A stretch of 64,000 nt of DNA from Roseateles puraquae (GTDB lineage: Bacteria; Pseudomonadota; Gammaproteobacteria; Burkholderiales; Burkholderiaceae_C), in contig NZ_NISI01000012.1 in assembly GCF_002205845.1 (NCBI RefSeq), positions 62,001 to 126,000 on the forward strand, given 5' to 3'. Below are positions 9,419-19,541 of this stretch, one piece after another (position 1 is the first letter of the stretch; every line of letters begins with the position of its first letter). The notes under the pieces were generated by a model that ran no database searches, was not told where the DNA came from, and saw only the letters and a list, made by a program, of their open reading frames with translations. The position numbers were made by a program, and so were the translations under genes.

Positions 9419-11404
9419 ATGATCACTCCTGCCTCGACGGCGCCCGAACTCGGCACCGAACTGACCCTGCGCGGCATCGTGCTGGGCATCCTGATCACCG
9501 GCGTGTTCACCGCCGCCAATGTCTATTTCGGCCTGAAGGCGGGCCTGACGTTTGCGACCTCCATCCCGGCGGCCGTCATCGCGATGGCCCTCCTGCGCCG
9601 TGCGGCGGGCAACTCGATCGGCGAAACCAACATCGTGCAGACCATTGCGTCGTCTGCCGGCACGCTGTCGTCCATCATCTTCGTGCTGCCCGGCCTGGTG
9701 ATGATCGGGTGGTGGACGGGCTTTCCGTACTGGATGTCGATGACGCTGTGCGCGCTGGGCGGTGTGCTGGGCGTCATGTATTCCATCCCCCTGCGCCGAG
9801 CGCTGGTGACCAACTCGCCGCTGCCCTACCCCGAGGGCGTGGCCTGCGCCGAGGTGCTGAAGGTGGGGCACGCCAGCGGCAGCGGCGAGGCCAACCGGCA
9901 GGGCTTGGCGGCGATCATCGTCGGCAGCCTGGTGTCGGCGGGCTTTGCCGTCATCGTGGCCACGCAGGTGTTTGCGGCCAACCTGGCGCAGTACTTCCGC
10001 CTGCCGGGCAGCGACAAGGGACCAGGCGGCGCCACGGGTTATGACCTCAACTTCAGCTTCGCCCTGCTGGCGGTGGGCCACCTGGTCGGGCTGTGGGTCG
10101 GCATCGCCATCCTCGTGGGCGCCTGCATCGCCTGGCTGGGCGGCGTGCCATGGCTGACGCAGGGCCTGGAGGGCGTGCCCGAAGCGGTCGCGATGGCGGC
10201 CTGGAGCAAGAAGGTGCGCTTCATCGGCGCCGGCTGCATCGCGGTGGCCGCGATCTGGACGCTCGTCAAGCTGGCTAAGCCCGTGGTCGCCGGCTTGCAC
10301 GGTGCCGCCATGTCGGCCCGTGTGCGCAAGGCCGGCAAGGCCGACACGCTGCCCCGCACCGAGCAGGACATCCCGATCGGCACGGTCGGCCTCATCACGC
10401 TGGCCTGCATGCTGCCGATCGGCGTCATGCTGTCGCAGTTCGCGACCTCCGCCGGCCTGGGCGACCAATTGGGCCTGCTGGTGGTGGGCGGCGTGGTCTA
10501 CGTGGTGCTGATGAGCTTCTTCGTGGCGGCGGTGTGCGGCTACATGGCCGGCCTGATCGGTTCGTCGAACAGCCCGCTGTCGGGGGTGGGCATCCTGGTC
10601 GTGATCGGGGTGTCGCTGCTGCTGGCGCTGCTCGTGAAGCCGCTGTTGCCGCCGAGCACCGGGCAGGCGCTGGTGGCCTTCGCGCTGTTCGTGACGGCGG
10701 TCGTGTTCGCCGTGGCCACCATTTCCAACGACAACCTGCAGGATCTCAAGACCGGCCAGCTCGTGGACGCCACGCCGTGGCGCCAGCAGCTGGCCCTCAT
10801 CATCGGCGTGGTAGCCGGTGCGCTTGTCATCCCGCCGGTGCTGGACCTGCTGAACAAGGCCTACGGGTTCGCCGGCGCGCCCGGCGCCGATCCCAAGACC
10901 GCCCTCGCCGCACCGCAGGCGGCGTTGATCTCTGCGCTGGCCAAGGGCGTCATCCAGGGCGACCTGGCCTGGCACCTCATCGGCATCGGCGCGCTGGTGG
11001 GCGTGGCCTGCATCGTGGCCGACGAGGTCATCAAGCGCGGTTCGGGCGGCCGTGCGCATCTCGCGCCGCTGGCCGTGGGCCTGGGCATCTACCTGCCGCT
11101 GAACAGCACGCTGACCATCGTCGTCGGTGCGATCGCCGGCTGGTGGTTCGAGCGCCGGGCCGAGCGCCAGCACAACCCCGAGGCCACCAAGCAACTCGGC
11201 GTGCTCATGGCCTCGGGTCTGATCGTCGGCGAGAGCCTGCTGGGCGTGATCCTGGCGGCCGTCGTCGTGTTCTCCGGCAACGGCGCGCCGTTGGCGCTGG
11301 TGGGTGAGAGCTTCGCCACCGCGGGCCAGGTGCTGGGCACGCTGGCCTTTGGTGGTATCGGCCTCGGGCTGTACGCCTGGCTGCTCAGGACTTCGCGGGG
11401 CTAG
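9419..11404 (+). CDS. OPT family oligopeptide transporter
   Basis: This is a 661-residue integral membrane protein with roughly 14-16 hydrophobic helices. Typical OPT-family blocks are FTAANVYFGLKAGLTFATSI near the N-terminus, SIGETNIVQTIASSAGTLSS, LPYPEGVACAEVLK and SSNSPLSGVGI. Family members are proton-coupled importers of small peptides or related metal chelates across the inner membrane. The ATG at 9419 is preferred; an in-frame ATG at 9374 would add 15 residues, and neither has a convincing ribosome site. Its 3' end overlaps the convergent TerB-like gene by 20 bases. Divergence from icmF across the TTGACGT palindrome suggests shared control. Confidence 0.88.
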   Translation: MITPASTAPELGTELTLRGIVLGILITGVFTAANVYFGLKAGLTFATSIPAAVIAMALLRRAAGNSIGETNIVQTIASSAGTLSSIIFVLPGLVMIGWWTGFPYWMSMTLCALGGVLGVMYSIPLRRALVTNSPLPYPEGVACAEVLKVGHASGSGEANRQGLAAIIVGSLVSAGFAVIVATQVFAANLAQYFRLPGSDKGPGGATGYDLNFSFALLAVGHLVGLWVGIAILVGACIAWLGGVPWLTQGLEGVPEAVAMAAWSKKVRFIGAGCIAVAAIWTLVKLAKPVVAGLHGAAMSARVRKAGKADTLPRTEQDIPIGTVGLITLACMLPIGVMLSQFATSAGLGDQLGLLVVGGVVYVVLMSFFVAAVCGYMAGLIGSSNSPLSGVGILVVIGVSLLLALLVKPLLPPSTGQALVAFALFVTAVVFAVATISNDNLQDLKTGQLVDATPWRQQLALIIGVVAGALVIPPVLDLLNKAYGFAGAPGADPKTALAAPQAALISALAKGVIQGDLAWHLIGIGALVGVACIVADEVIKRGSGGRAHLAPLAVGLGIYLPLNSTLTIVVGAIAGWWFERRAERQHNPEATKQLGVLMASGLIVGESLLGVILAAVVVFSGNGAPLALVGESFATAGQVLGTLAFGGIGLGLYAWLLRTSRG

Positions 11405-11795
11405 GCTCCTGGTCGAGCATGCCCCAGCGGCTCATGGCGTCCAGCAGCAGCTGGCTCTCGGCCTCGTGCAGATGCTGGTCGGCGTGCGCGACCCGCAGCC
11501 CCAGGCGCAGCGCGCTCATGCGCAGCTCGGGGTCCTGCACCTCGTCGAACAGCGTGCCCAGGGTTTCGCTGTCGAGGCGGATGATGCCGTCCCAGTGCAG
11601 CGGGTCGGCCATCATCAGGTCCTCGCAGAGCCCATGCAGCACGCCGCGCATCACGGCGCCTGGGGCGCCGGTGGCTTCCGCGCCGGCGGCCTCCAGGGCT
11701 TCGAGCTCCACCTTGGACACATGCCCATCGGCCAGGGCCGCCAGGGCCAGCAGCCGGTTGACGGCTTCGGGGCTGTTCACGGCATAGCTGCGCAT
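11385..11795 (-). CDS. TerB-like (tellurite-resistance-fold) protein
   Basis: This is a 136-residue helical cytosolic protein with the TerB pattern: NRLLALAALADGHVSKVELEAL at the start and RMSALRLGLRVAHADQHLHE further on, where acidic residues follow an alanine-rich helix. TerB-like domains bind divalent metal and often sit next to membrane stress proteins; tellurite resistance itself cannot be inferred from one domain. GGAGG precedes the ATG at 11795. It lies 11 bases downstream of the Bax-inhibitor-1 gene on the same strand, so the two are probably cotranscribed. Confidence 0.7.
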   Translation of the reverse strand: MRSYAVNSPEAVNRLLALAALADGHVSKVELEALEAAGAEATGAPGAVMRGVLHGLCEDLMMADPLHWDGIIRLDSETLGTLFDEVQDPELRMSALRLGLRVAHADQHLHEAESQLLLDAMSRWGMLDQEPSPAKS

Positions 11796-11806
11796 GGCGG
11801 CCTCCT

Positions 11807-12487
11807 TCAGTCGTCAGAGCTGGCGAAGCCGAACAGGCTCAGCAGGCTCGTGAACAGGTTGAAGATGGACACGAATAGGCTGACGGTGGCCAGCACGTAG
11901 TTCGTCTCGCCGCCGTTCACAATCTGCTGGGTCTCATACATGATGAGGCCGGCCGACAGCAGAGCGACCACGGCCGAGACCGTCAGCGCCAGCGCGGGGA
12001 TCTGGAAGAACACCGCCGCCAGGCCGGCCAGCAGGGCCACGATCATGCCGGCGAACAGGAAGCCACCCATCCACGACAGGTCACGCTTGGTGGTCGTCGC
12101 GTAGGCCGACAGCGCCAGGAAGACCGCGCCGGTCGCGCCCAGGGCCAGCATCACGGCCTGGCCACCGGAGGGCAGCGCCAGGGTGCGCGTGAGCAGCGGG
12201 CCGAGGGTCCAGCCCATGAAGCCGGTCAGCGCGAAGACGAGGCCCACGGCGGCGCCGCGGTTCTGCAGTTTGTGGATGCCGAACAGCAGGCCGAAGTAGA
12301 CGACCAGAGTCAAGATCAGCCCGGGCGCCGGCAGGCTGAAGGCCACGGCGGCGCCGGCGACGGCAGCGCTGAACAGCAGCGTCATCGACAGCAGCGCGTA
12401 GGTGTTGCGCAGCACGCGGTGCGCGGTGCCGCGGTCGACGGCGCCGTAGGGCATCGTGAGGGCGACGGTGCGGGGTTGGTGTTGCAT
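11807..12487 (-). CDS. Bax inhibitor-1/YccA family membrane protein
   Basis: The product has 226 residues with seven hydrophobic helices. The pattern after TAHRVLRNTYALLSMTLLFS, with internal GFMGWTLGPLL, SAYATTTKRDLSWMGGFL and C-terminal LIMYETQQIVNGGETNYV, matches the BI-1/YccA family (TMBIM). In E. coli the relative YccA interacts with the FtsH protease. The start at 12487 is preferred over longer in-frame options because AAGGAGAG lies just upstream and the helices follow. It leads a two-gene unit with the TerB-like gene and is divergent from the LysR-type regulator. Confidence 0.88.
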   Translation of the reverse strand: MQHQPRTVALTMPYGAVDRGTAHRVLRNTYALLSMTLLFSAAVAGAAVAFSLPAPGLILTLVVYFGLLFGIHKLQNRGAAVGLVFALTGFMGWTLGPLLTRTLALPSGGQAVMLALGATGAVFLALSAYATTTKRDLSWMGGFLFAGMIVALLAGLAAVFFQIPALALTVSAVVALLSAGLIMYETQQIVNGGETNYVLATVSLFVSIFNLFTSLLSLFGFASSDD

Positions 12488-12597
12488 GGCGGCTCTCCTT
12501 GGAGGGTCGATTGGGGCCGCCAGGGTAGGATGCGGTGGGATCAGAAAAAAGCAGAAAATCAGGAAGAGACGCTTCCGTATTCCCTGAGGTAACAACC

Positions 12598-13485
12598 ATG
12601 AGCCTGAGCTTCAGCTATCGCCATCTGTACTACTTCTGGGCCGTGGCCAAGGAGGGCGGGCTCACGCGGGCGGCCGAGAAGCTTGGCCTGTCGGTGCAGA
12701 CGGTGTCGACGCAGGTGCGCGAGTTGGAGCAGGCGCTGGGCGCCGCGTTGCTCAAGCCCTCCGGCCGCAGCCTGGTGCTGACCGAGGCGGGCCTCGCCGC
12801 GCTGGAGCAGGCCGAGCAGATCTTCCAGATCGGCGAGACCCTGCCCGAGCGCGTGCGGGATGCCGCCACCTCGCCCGCGGTGCGCCTGGCCGTGGGCATC
12901 TCCGACGGCCTGCCCAAGCTCGTCGCCCAGCGGCTGCTCGCGCCGGTGCTGGACACACCGCAGCTGCGCCTGCTGTGCCACGAGGACGAGTTCGACGACC
13001 TGCTCGGGGACTTGGCGCTGCACCGGCTGGATGTCGTGCTGGCCGACCGCCCGGCGCCGGCCAACCCCAACCTGCGCGTGTACAGCCACTCGCTGGGCAG
13101 CTCGCCAGTGGCCTGGTATGCCCACGAGCGCTGGGCCGCGACGGCGCGGCGCAACTTCCCCGCATCGCTCGCTGACGTGCCCCTGCTGCTGCCCACCTCG
13201 CATGCCGCGCTGCGCCCGCGGCTGGACCATTGGCTGGCCGACCAGGGCGTGCGCCCGCGCGTGGCCGGCGAGTTCGAGGACAGCGCGCTGCTGGCCACCT
13301 TCGGCAGCGAAGGCCTGGGCGTGTTCCCGGCGGCCACCGCCGTGGATGACGCGCTGACCGGGCGTTATGGCCTCGTGAACGTCGGCCTGGCCGAGGGCGT
13401 GGCCGAACAGTTCTTCGCCGTGGGTACCGACAAGAAGATCAGCCACCCGCTGGTACGCCGCCTGCTGCCGCAGGCCGCCGCCTGA
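12598..13485 (+). CDS. nhaR: LysR-family transcriptional regulator, NhaR-like
   Basis: This 295-residue regulator opens with YRHLYYFWAVAKEGGLTRAA and GLSVQTVSTQVRELEQALG, a winged HTH of the LysR type. The YFWxVAKEGxLTRAAEKL wording and the length are typical of NhaR rather than generic LysR. The C-terminal effector domain spans residues about 95-290. NhaR in E. coli senses sodium and activates nhaA. No antiporter gene is present here, so the target is open; the divergent Bax-inhibitor gene is the nearest candidate. The stop lies four bases from that of the convergent chemoreceptor gene. Confidence 0.8.
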   Translation: MSLSFSYRHLYYFWAVAKEGGLTRAAEKLGLSVQTVSTQVRELEQALGAALLKPSGRSLVLTEAGLAALEQAEQIFQIGETLPERVRDAATSPAVRLAVGISDGLPKLVAQRLLAPVLDTPQLRLLCHEDEFDDLLGDLALHRLDVVLADRPAPANPNLRVYSHSLGSSPVAWYAHERWAATARRNFPASLADVPLLLPTSHAALRPRLDHWLADQGVRPRVAGEFEDSALLATFGSEGLGVFPAATAVDDALTGRYGLVNVGLAEGVAEQFFAVGTDKKISHPLVRRLLPQAAA

Positions 13486-13489
13486 GGCG

Positions 13490-15055
13490 TCAGGCGAGCC
13501 GGAAGGCCGACACCACCTCGGCCAGGCGCTGGGCCTGCTCGCGCATCGACTGCGCTGCCGCGGCGGACTCCTCCACCAGCGCCGCGTTCTGTTGCGTCAT
13601 CTGGTCGAGCTGCGTGACGGCCTGGTTGACCTGCTGGATGCCGTCGCGCTGCTCGCCCGACGCGGCGGCGATCTCGCCGATCAGGTCCGACACGCGGCTC
13701 ACGCTGCCGACGATCTCCTGCATCGCGCGCCCGGTCTCGCCCACCAGCTCCGCGCCTTGCTCCACGTTGCCGACCGAGGTGCCGATCAGGGACTTGATCT
13801 CCTTGGCTGCCTCGGCGCTGCGTTGGGCCAGGGCGCGCACTTCGCTGGCCACCACCGCGAAGCCGCGGCCTTGCTCCCCGGCGCGCGCGGCCTCGACGGC
13901 AGCATTCAGCGCCAGGATGTTGGTCTGGAAGGCAATGCCGTCGATGACGCCGATGATGTCGCCGATACGGCGCGAACTGTCAGTGATCTGCTGCATGCTG
14001 CTCGTCACCTGAGCCACCACCTGGCCGCCGCGTTGCGCCGCCTCGGCGGCTGACGTAGCGAGCTGGTTGGCCTGGCGGGCGGTGTCGGCGCTCTGGCCGA
14101 CGGCGCCGCTCATCTCCTCCATCGAGCTGGCGGTCTGCTGCAGGTTGGACGCCGCCTGCTCGGTGCGGGCCGAGAGGTCGTGGTTGCCCTGCGCGATCTC
14201 GCCGGCAGCGGTGGTGATGGACTCCACCGCGCCGCGCACCTGCTCGATGGTGCTTCGCAGCGCCTCGACCATGGCCTGCATCTGGCCCATCAGGCTGTCG
14301 CTGCGGGCGGTGTTGAGCCGCAGGCTCAGGTCACCGCGGGCGACGTCCTGCATGGCGGCCATGGCCACGCTGGGTTCACCGCCGAGCTGGCGGAGCACGC
14401 TGCGGGCAATCGCCAGCCCCAGCATCACCGTCACGGCCAGAACCGCCGCGCCCGCGGCAATCTGCTTGAGCGCTGCGCGCCAGACCAGCGCATTGACGTC
14501 GTCCAGGTACAGGCCCGAGCCGACCATCCAGTTCCAGCCCGGGATCTGCACCAGGTACTGCAGCTTGGGCACGGGGTCTTTGCCGCCCGGGCGGGGGAAA
14601 TGCGTGTCGACGAAGGCGCGGCCGGTGCCGGAGGCGCGCAGGTTGGAGGCCATGTCCACGATGGTCTTGCGGCCGTTGCCGTCGACGATCTTGTCGGCCA
14701 TGTTCTTGCCCGCCCATTCCGGCTTGATGGGGTGCATGACGCCGACGCCGTCCAGCGTCCAGGCGTAGAAGTATTCGGTCTTGCCGTCGCTGCCGCCGAA
14801 GCGCGCCGAGCCGATGGCGTCGCGGGCCGCCGCCTGCGCGGCTTCCTCGCTGAGCTTGCCCGAGGCCGCCGCCGCCTGCAGTTGCAGCACCTGGTTGGCG
14901 ACCGAATGCACCGCCGTCTGCAGTACCTCGCGCCGGCTGGCCATGATGTCGTCATGGGCCTGCATGGCATTGATGGCCACCAGGATGACGACGCCTGCGA
15001 TGGCTGTACCCAGCAGCAGCAGGATGCGGCGCTGGAAACTCATCTGGTTCAGCAT
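13490..15055 (-). CDS. Methyl-accepting chemotaxis protein with periplasmic Cache domain
   Basis: This 521-residue chemoreceptor has a first membrane helix at residues 9-30. A periplasmic single-Cache domain follows (about 35-185, with [31 protein letters not shown] and [16 protein letters not shown]). A second helix (about 190-215), a HAMP region and a long cytoplasmic signalling coiled coil complete it. The hairpin tip [20 protein letters not shown] is the conserved MCP/CheW contact. There is no NWETF-like tail for CheR/CheB. GAGGAG precedes the ATG at 15055. The start faces isovaleryl-CoA dehydrogenase across the second LiuR-like operator, which raises the possibility that it senses a branched-chain acid or amino acid. 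Confidence 0.92.
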   Translation of the reverse strand: MLNQMSFQRRILLLLGTAIAGVVILVAINAMQAHDDIMASRREVLQTAVHSVANQVLQLQAAAASGKLSEEAAQAAARDAIGSARFGGSDGKTEYFYAWTLDGVGVMHPIKPEWAGKNMADKIVDGNGRKTIVDMASNLRASGTGRAFVDTHFPRPGGKDPVPKLQYLVQIPGWNWMVGSGLYLDDVNALVWRAALKQIAAGAAVLAVTVMLGLAIARSVLRQLGGEPSVAMAAMQDVARGDLSLRLNTARSDSLMGQMQAMVEALRSTIEQVRGAVESITTAAGEIAQGNHDLSARTEQAASNLQQTASSMEEMSGAVGQSADTARQANQLATSAAEAAQRGGQVVAQVTSSMQQITDSSRRIGDIIGVIDGIAFQTNILALNAAVEAARAGEQGRGFAVVASEVRALAQRSAEAAKEIKSLIGTSVGNVEQGAELVGETGRAMQEIVGSVSRVSDLIGEIAAASGEQRDGIQQVNQAVTQLDQMTQQNAALVEESAAAAQSMREQAQRLAEVVSAFRLA

Positions 15056-15093
15056 ATGGACTCCTCGATGGGTGGACGTGGCTGTTGCTACAG

Positions 15094-15109
15094 TTGACGT
15101 TTACGTCAA
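15094..15109. promoter_or_regulatory. LiuR-like operator (copy 2), upstream of isovaleryl-CoA dehydrogenase
   Basis: TTGACGT-TT-ACGTCAA is a 16-bp palindrome lying 61 bases before the isovaleryl-CoA dehydrogenase start and 38 bases before the divergent chemoreceptor start. The arms are identical to those of the copies at 9332-9351 and 26618-26633; only the centre differs. Confidence 0.7.
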
Positions 15110-15170
15110 TCAGAATCCCCCGGCGGTCCTGTTGTAACCGTGCCGTAACCGGGTGGGAAGGAGATATTTC

Positions 15171-16349
15171 ATGAACCTGCCCGGCCTCAACTTCCAATTG
15201 GGCGAAGACATCGATGCGCTGCGCGACGCGGTGCGCGCCTTCGCAGACGAGGAAATCGCCCCCCGCGCCGCCGAAATCGACCGCAGCGACCAGTTCCCGA
15301 TGGACCTGTGGCGCAAGATGGGTGAGCTGGGCGTGCTCGGCATCACGGTGCCCGAGGAATACGGCGGCGCCAACATGGGCTACCTCGCCCACATGGTGGC
15401 CATGGAGGAGATCAGCCGCGGCAGCGCCTCGGTGGGCCTGTCCTATGGCGCACACAGCAACCTGTGCGTGAACCAGATCAAGCGCAACGGCAACGCCGCG
15501 CAGAAGGCCAAGTACCTGCCCAAGCTGATCAGCGGCGAGCACGTCGGCGCGCTGGCCATGAGCGAGCCGGGCGCGGGCTCCGACGTCATCAGCATGAAGC
15601 TCAAGGCTGAAGACAAGGGCGGCTTCTACCTGCTCAACGGCAGCAAGATGTGGATCACCAACGGCCCGGATGCCGACACGCTGGTGGTCTACGCCAAGAC
15701 CGAGCCGGAGCTGGGCGCGCGCGGCGTCACGGCCTTCCTGATCGAGAAGGGCATGAAGGGCTTTTCCATCGCCCAGAAGCTCGACAAGCTCGGCATGCGC
15801 GGCTCGCACACCGGCGAGCTGGTGTTCCAGAACGTCGAGGTGCCGGCCGAGAACGTGCTGGGCGCGGTCAATGGCGGCGCCAAGGTGCTCATGTCAGGCC
15901 TGGACTACGAACGCGCCGTGCTGTCCGGCGGGCCGCTGGGCATCATGCAGTCGGTGATGGACAACATCATTCCCTACATCCACGACCGCAAGCAGTTCGG
16001 CCAGAGCATCGGCGAGTTCCAGCTCATCCAGGGCAAGGTGGCCGACATGTACACCGTGTTGCAGGCCGCGCGCAGCTTCGCCTACACCGTGGCCAAGAAC
16101 CTGGACCTGCTCGGCGCCGAGCACGTGCGCCAGGTGCGCAAGGACTGCGCCAGCGTCATCCTGTGGACGGCCGAGAAGGCCACCTGGATGGCGGGCGAAG
16201 GCATCCAGATCTTCGGCGGCAATGGCTACATCAACGAGTACCCGCTGGGGCGCCTGTGGCGCGATGCCAAGCTCTACGAGATCGGCGCGGGCACGAGCGA
16301 GATCCGCCGGATGCTGATCGGCCGGGAGCTCTTTGCGGAGACGATGTAA
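15171..16349 (+). CDS. liuA: Isovaleryl-CoA dehydrogenase
   Basis: This 392-residue acyl-CoA dehydrogenase should oxidise isovaleryl-CoA to 3-methylcrotonyl-CoA in leucine breakdown, passing electrons to ETF. Seen: the acyl-CoA dehydrogenase signatures [13 protein letters not shown] and a C-terminal [23 protein letters not shown]-binding [18 protein letters not shown], and [18 protein letters not shown]. The Glu in the last motif corresponds to the catalytic base specific to isovaleryl-CoA dehydrogenases. GGAAGGAG lies nine bases before the ATG at 15171. The LiuR-like operator upstream agrees with the assignment. The rest of the leucine pathway (methylcrotonyl-CoA carboxylase and later steps) is not next to it, which is unusual. 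Confidence 0.94.
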   Translation: MNLPGLNFQLGEDIDALRDAVRAFADEEIAPRAAEIDRSDQFPMDLWRKMGELGVLGITVPEEYGGANMGYLAHMVAMEEISRGSASVGLSYGAHSNLCVNQIKRNGNAAQKAKYLPKLISGEHVGALAMSEPGAGSDVISMKLKAEDKGGFYLLNGSKMWITNGPDADTLVVYAKTEPELGARGVTAFLIEKGMKGFSIAQKLDKLGMRGSHTGELVFQNVEVPAENVLGAVNGGAKVLMSGLDYERAVLSGGPLGIMQSVMDNIIPYIHDRKQFGQSIGEFQLIQGKVADMYTVLQAARSFAYTVAKNLDLLGAEHVRQVRKDCASVILWTAEKATWMAGEGIQIFGGNGYINEYPLGRLWRDAKLYEIGAGTSEIRRMLIGRELFAETM

Positions 16350-16372
16350 CCCCGGGCTGGGACAATGCCGGC

Positions 16373-17044
16373 ATGACCGACGCGAACGACCAACTGCAGG
16401 ATCTGCTGAACAACAACAAGCGCTGGGCGGCGGAGACGGAGAGCCGCGAGCCGGGCTTCTTCTCGCGCCTGCTCAAGCAGCAGACCCCGCAGTACCTGTG
16501 GATCGGCTGCGCCGACAGCCGCGTGCCCGCCAACGAGCTGGTCGACCTGCTGCCGGGCGAGCTGTTCGTGCACCGCAACGTGGCCAACGTGGTGGTGCAT
16601 TCGGACCTGAACTGCCTGTCCGTCATGCAGTTCGCGGTGGACCACCTCAAGGTGCGCCACATCATCGTCGTCGGCCACAGCAACTGCGGTGGCGTGAAGG
16701 CAGCGCTCTACGACACCCGCGTGGGCCTGGTGGAGAACTGGATCCGCCACGTGCAGGACGTGCGCCACATGCACCGTGAGTGGCTGGACACCGTGCCCGA
16801 GGCCCGGCGGGTGGATGCGCTGTGCGAACTCAACGTGCTGGAGCAGGCCCGCAACGCCTGCCACACCACCGTCGTGCGCGATGCCTGGGCGCGTGGCCAG
16901 GAGATCGTCGTGCACGGCTGGGTCTATGGCCTGCACAACGGCCTGCTGGAAGACCTGGCCGTCACGGCGGCGAGCGCGGCCGATGTGGACCCGGCCTACC
17001 GCCAGGCGCTGGCCGCCGTGAAGCAGCGCTACGCCGCCGGCTGA
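16373..17044 (+). CDS. can: Beta-class carbonic anhydrase
   Basis: This 223-residue enzyme interconverts CO2 and bicarbonate in the cytosol. Zinc ligands are visible in [17 protein letters not shown] (Cys, with Asp/Arg dyad) and in [14 protein letters not shown] (His and Cys). HRNVANVV is also family specific. Length and motifs match the Can/CynT clade. It begins 23 bases after the isovaleryl-CoA dehydrogenase stop and ends 13 bases before aceK, so the three may be cotranscribed. Bicarbonate supply would help the biotin carboxylases of branched-chain acid catabolism, though this link is inference. Confidence 0.95.
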   Translation: MTDANDQLQDLLNNNKRWAAETESREPGFFSRLLKQQTPQYLWIGCADSRVPANELVDLLPGELFVHRNVANVVVHSDLNCLSVMQFAVDHLKVRHIIVVGHSNCGGVKAALYDTRVGLVENWIRHVQDVRHMHREWLDTVPEARRVDALCELNVLEQARNACHTTVVRDAWARGQEIVVHGWVYGLHNGLLEDLAVTAASAADVDPAYRQALAAVKQRYAAG

Positions 17045-17057
17045 GCGCCTTCGGGCC

Positions 17058-18809
17058 ATGTTCCCGACCCAGCTGACCGACACCCGGGCGTTCGACATCG
17101 CCCAGGCGCTGCTTGGCGGCTTCGACGACCACTACCGCCGCTTTCGCGCGGTGTCAGCCCAGGCGCAGGCCCGTTTCGAGCGCGGCGACTGGGCGGGCCA
17201 GCAGCGGGCGCAGGCGCTGCGCATCGAGTTCTACGACGCCCGCGTGGCCGAGACGACCGCGCTGCTGCAGGCGCGCTTCGCGGCTGCCACGCTGCCGATG
17301 GACGTCTGGCAGCAGGTCAAGCTGCACTACATCGGGCTGCTGACCAACCATCACCAGCCCGAGCTCGCCGAGACCTTCTTCAACTCGGTGTGCACGCGCA
17401 TCCTGCACCACGCCTACTTCCACAACGATTTCATCTTCGTGCGACCGGCCATCTCGACCGAGTACATCGAGAACGACGAGCCCGCCGCCCGCCCGACCTA
17501 CCGGGCCTACTACCCGACGCCGGCCACGCTGCGCGACACCATCGCGCGCGTGGTCACCAACTTCCAGCTCGACGGCGAGTTCGTCGACCTGCATCGCGAC
17601 GCCGGCCGCGTGCTCGACGCCGTCACGCGCCAGCTGGGCGACTTCCGCTGGCGCGCCAACTTCCAGCTGCAGGTGCTCTCCAGCCTGTTCTTCCGCAACA
17701 AGGGTGCCTACGTGGTGGGCAAGATCATCAACGGCTTCACCGAGACGCCGTTCGCCCTGCCCATCCTGCGCCGTGACAGCGATGGCCGCTTCTTCATCGA
17801 TGCGGCCCTGTTCGGCGAGGACGACCTGCTGATGCTGTTCAGCTTCGCCCGCGCCTACTTCCTGGTCGACATGCAGGTGCCCAGCGCCTACGTGCAATTC
17901 CTGCGCAGCATGATGCCGCGCAAGCCACGCTCCGAGATCTACGCCGCGCTGGGCCTGCAGAAGCAGGGCAAGAGCCTGTTCTACCGAGACTTCCTCGCGC
18001 ACCTGCGCCACAGCTCCGACCGCTTCCGCATCGCGCCGGGCATCAAGGGCATGGTGATGCTGGTGTTCGACCTGCCGAGCTTTCCCTTCGTGTTCAAGGT
18101 CATCAAGGACTTCTACCCCGCGGCCAAGGACACCAGCCGCGAGCAGATCCAGCGCAAATACCGGCTGGTCAAGGCGCACGACCGCGTCGGCCGCATGGCC
18201 GACACGCTGGAATACACCCGCGTGGCCTTCCCGCGCCACCGGTTCGAGGAGGCGCTGCTGGCCGAGCTGCGCCACTTCTGCCCGAGCGTCCTCGAGGAGA
18301 ACGGCGACGACCTGGTGCTGCGCCATGTCTACATCGAGCGGCGCATGGTGCCGCTCAATCTCTACCTGCAGGACGCGACGCCCGAGCAGCGCGAGCGCGC
18401 GGTGGTGGAGTACGGCCAGGCCATCAAGGATCTGGTGGCGGCCAACATCTTCCCGGGCGACATGCTCTGGAAGAACTTCGGCGTGACCCGCCACGGCAAG
18501 GTCGTGTTCTACGACTACGACGAGATCGAGTACCTCACCGACTGCCATTTCCGCCGCGTGCCGGCGCCGCGCAACGAGGAGGAGGAAATGTCTGGCGAGG
18601 TCTGGTGGCCGGTGGCGCCGCGCGATGTTTTTCCGGAGACCTTCGCCCCCTTCCTGCTTGGCGACCCGCGGGTGCGAGAGGTCTTCATGCGCCATCACGC
18701 CGACCTGCTGGATGCCGACTTCTGGAACGGCCAGAAGCAGCGCATCCAGGCCGGCCATGTGCACGACGTGTTTCCCTACGACCCGGCGCGGCGTTTCGGC
18801 TCGGCCTGA
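17058..18809 (+). CDS. aceK: Isocitrate dehydrogenase kinase/phosphatase
   Basis: This 583-residue protein matches AceK over its length: N-terminal regulatory part ([31 protein letters not shown]), then the kinase-like catalytic part with [20 protein letters not shown] and [20 protein letters not shown]. The invariant Lys and the DYDE metal site are visible. It phosphorylates or dephosphorylates isocitrate dehydrogenase and thereby divides carbon between the citric acid cycle and the glyoxylate shunt. It is separated from aceA/aceB, which are not in the window. The position behind isovaleryl-CoA dehydrogenase and carbonic anhydrase fits growth on acetyl-CoA-yielding substrates. Confidence 0.96.
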   Translation: MFPTQLTDTRAFDIAQALLGGFDDHYRRFRAVSAQAQARFERGDWAGQQRAQALRIEFYDARVAETTALLQARFAAATLPMDVWQQVKLHYIGLLTNHHQPELAETFFNSVCTRILHHAYFHNDFIFVRPAISTEYIENDEPAARPTYRAYYPTPATLRDTIARVVTNFQLDGEFVDLHRDAGRVLDAVTRQLGDFRWRANFQLQVLSSLFFRNKGAYVVGKIINGFTETPFALPILRRDSDGRFFIDAALFGEDDLLMLFSFARAYFLVDMQVPSAYVQFLRSMMPRKPRSEIYAALGLQKQGKSLFYRDFLAHLRHSSDRFRIAPGIKGMVMLVFDLPSFPFVFKVIKDFYPAAKDTSREQIQRKYRLVKAHDRVGRMADTLEYTRVAFPRHRFEEALLAELRHFCPSVLEENGDDLVLRHVYIERRMVPLNLYLQDATPEQRERAVVEYGQAIKDLVAANIFPGDMLWKNFGVTRHGKVVFYDYDEIEYLTDCHFRRVPAPRNEEEEMSGEVWWPVAPRDVFPETFAPFLLGDPRVREVFMRHHADLLDADFWNGQKQRIQAGHVHDVFPYDPARRFGSA

Positions 18810-18894
18810 GGAGACGGCGTTTCGTCCGACAGACCTGACGCGCGCGGCTGCGAAGAATCACCCGGGTGACCTGCTTGCCCCTGGAGAGCCGCCC

Positions 18895-19479
18895 ATGATC
18901 TTCGACGCCATCCGCGAGAGCCACGACCTGCAACGTGACCTGTGCCGCAAGCTCACCGTCTCGCGCGGCGACATGGCCGTGCGCCAGTTGCTGTTCCTGC
19001 AGCTCAAGGTCGAGCTCATGGCCCATGCGGCGGCCGAGGAGCGGCATCTGTACGTGCCGCTGCTGATGCAGGACGGAGGTCTTGATGCCTCGCGCCACGC
19101 CTTGCACGAGCACCATGAGGTCGACGAGCTGCTGGAGGAACTGTCGGTGCGCGACAAGCAGCAGGATGGTTGGATCGCCACCGCGAAGCAGCTCAGCTTC
19201 AAGGTGCGGCACCACCTGAAGGAAGAGGAATCCAAGTTCTTCCAGGTGGCCGGCCGCCTGCTGCCTGATGCCAAGAAGGCGCAGCTCGGCGCCCGTTACC
19301 GGCGCGAGATCGTGCGCATGCGCAAGCACTACGCGGCGCAGTACCAGACGGTGGTCGTGTCGCCGGCCACCGGGCTGGTGAAGCCTGCGCGGGCCGCTGC
19401 CGATCAGGCCGCCAAGCGCGGCAACGCGCAGGCGGGCGCGCGCCTGCGCGGCAAGAGCCAGCCCCGGCGCACGGCCTGA
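18895..19479 (+). CDS. Hemerythrin-domain protein with basic tail
   Basis: The product has 194 residues. Residues 1-140 form a four-helix hemerythrin-like domain: ESHDLQRDL, MAHAAAEERHLY, HEHHEVDELLEEL and KVRHHLKEEESKFF supply the His/Glu/Asp pattern for a di-iron site. The last 45 residues are rich in Ala, Arg and Lys. Such proteins store or sense oxygen, iron or nitric oxide. GGAGAG precedes the ATG at 18895; longer in-frame starts would overlap aceK and are rejected. No partner gene clarifies the role. Confidence 0.82.
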   Translation: MIFDAIRESHDLQRDLCRKLTVSRGDMAVRQLLFLQLKVELMAHAAAEERHLYVPLLMQDGGLDASRHALHEHHEVDELLEELSVRDKQQDGWIATAKQLSFKVRHHLKEEESKFFQVAGRLLPDAKKAQLGARYRREIVRMRKHYAAQYQTVVVSPATGLVKPARAAADQAAKRGNAQAGARLRGKSQPRRTA

Positions 19480-19541
19480 GGCCGGGCGCCCGCCCCGGTT
19501 GCAGCTCCGGGGCGATGGCGGTCAGGTACCGCGGGGGACGT

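Noticed and set aside
6163-10044. Very long open frame on the plus strand, antisense to icmF and running into the OPT gene
   Set aside because: It is His/Ala/Gly/Val-rich shadow coding typical of high-GC DNA. The opposite strand encodes an unmistakable IcmF, and the predicted product has no domains.
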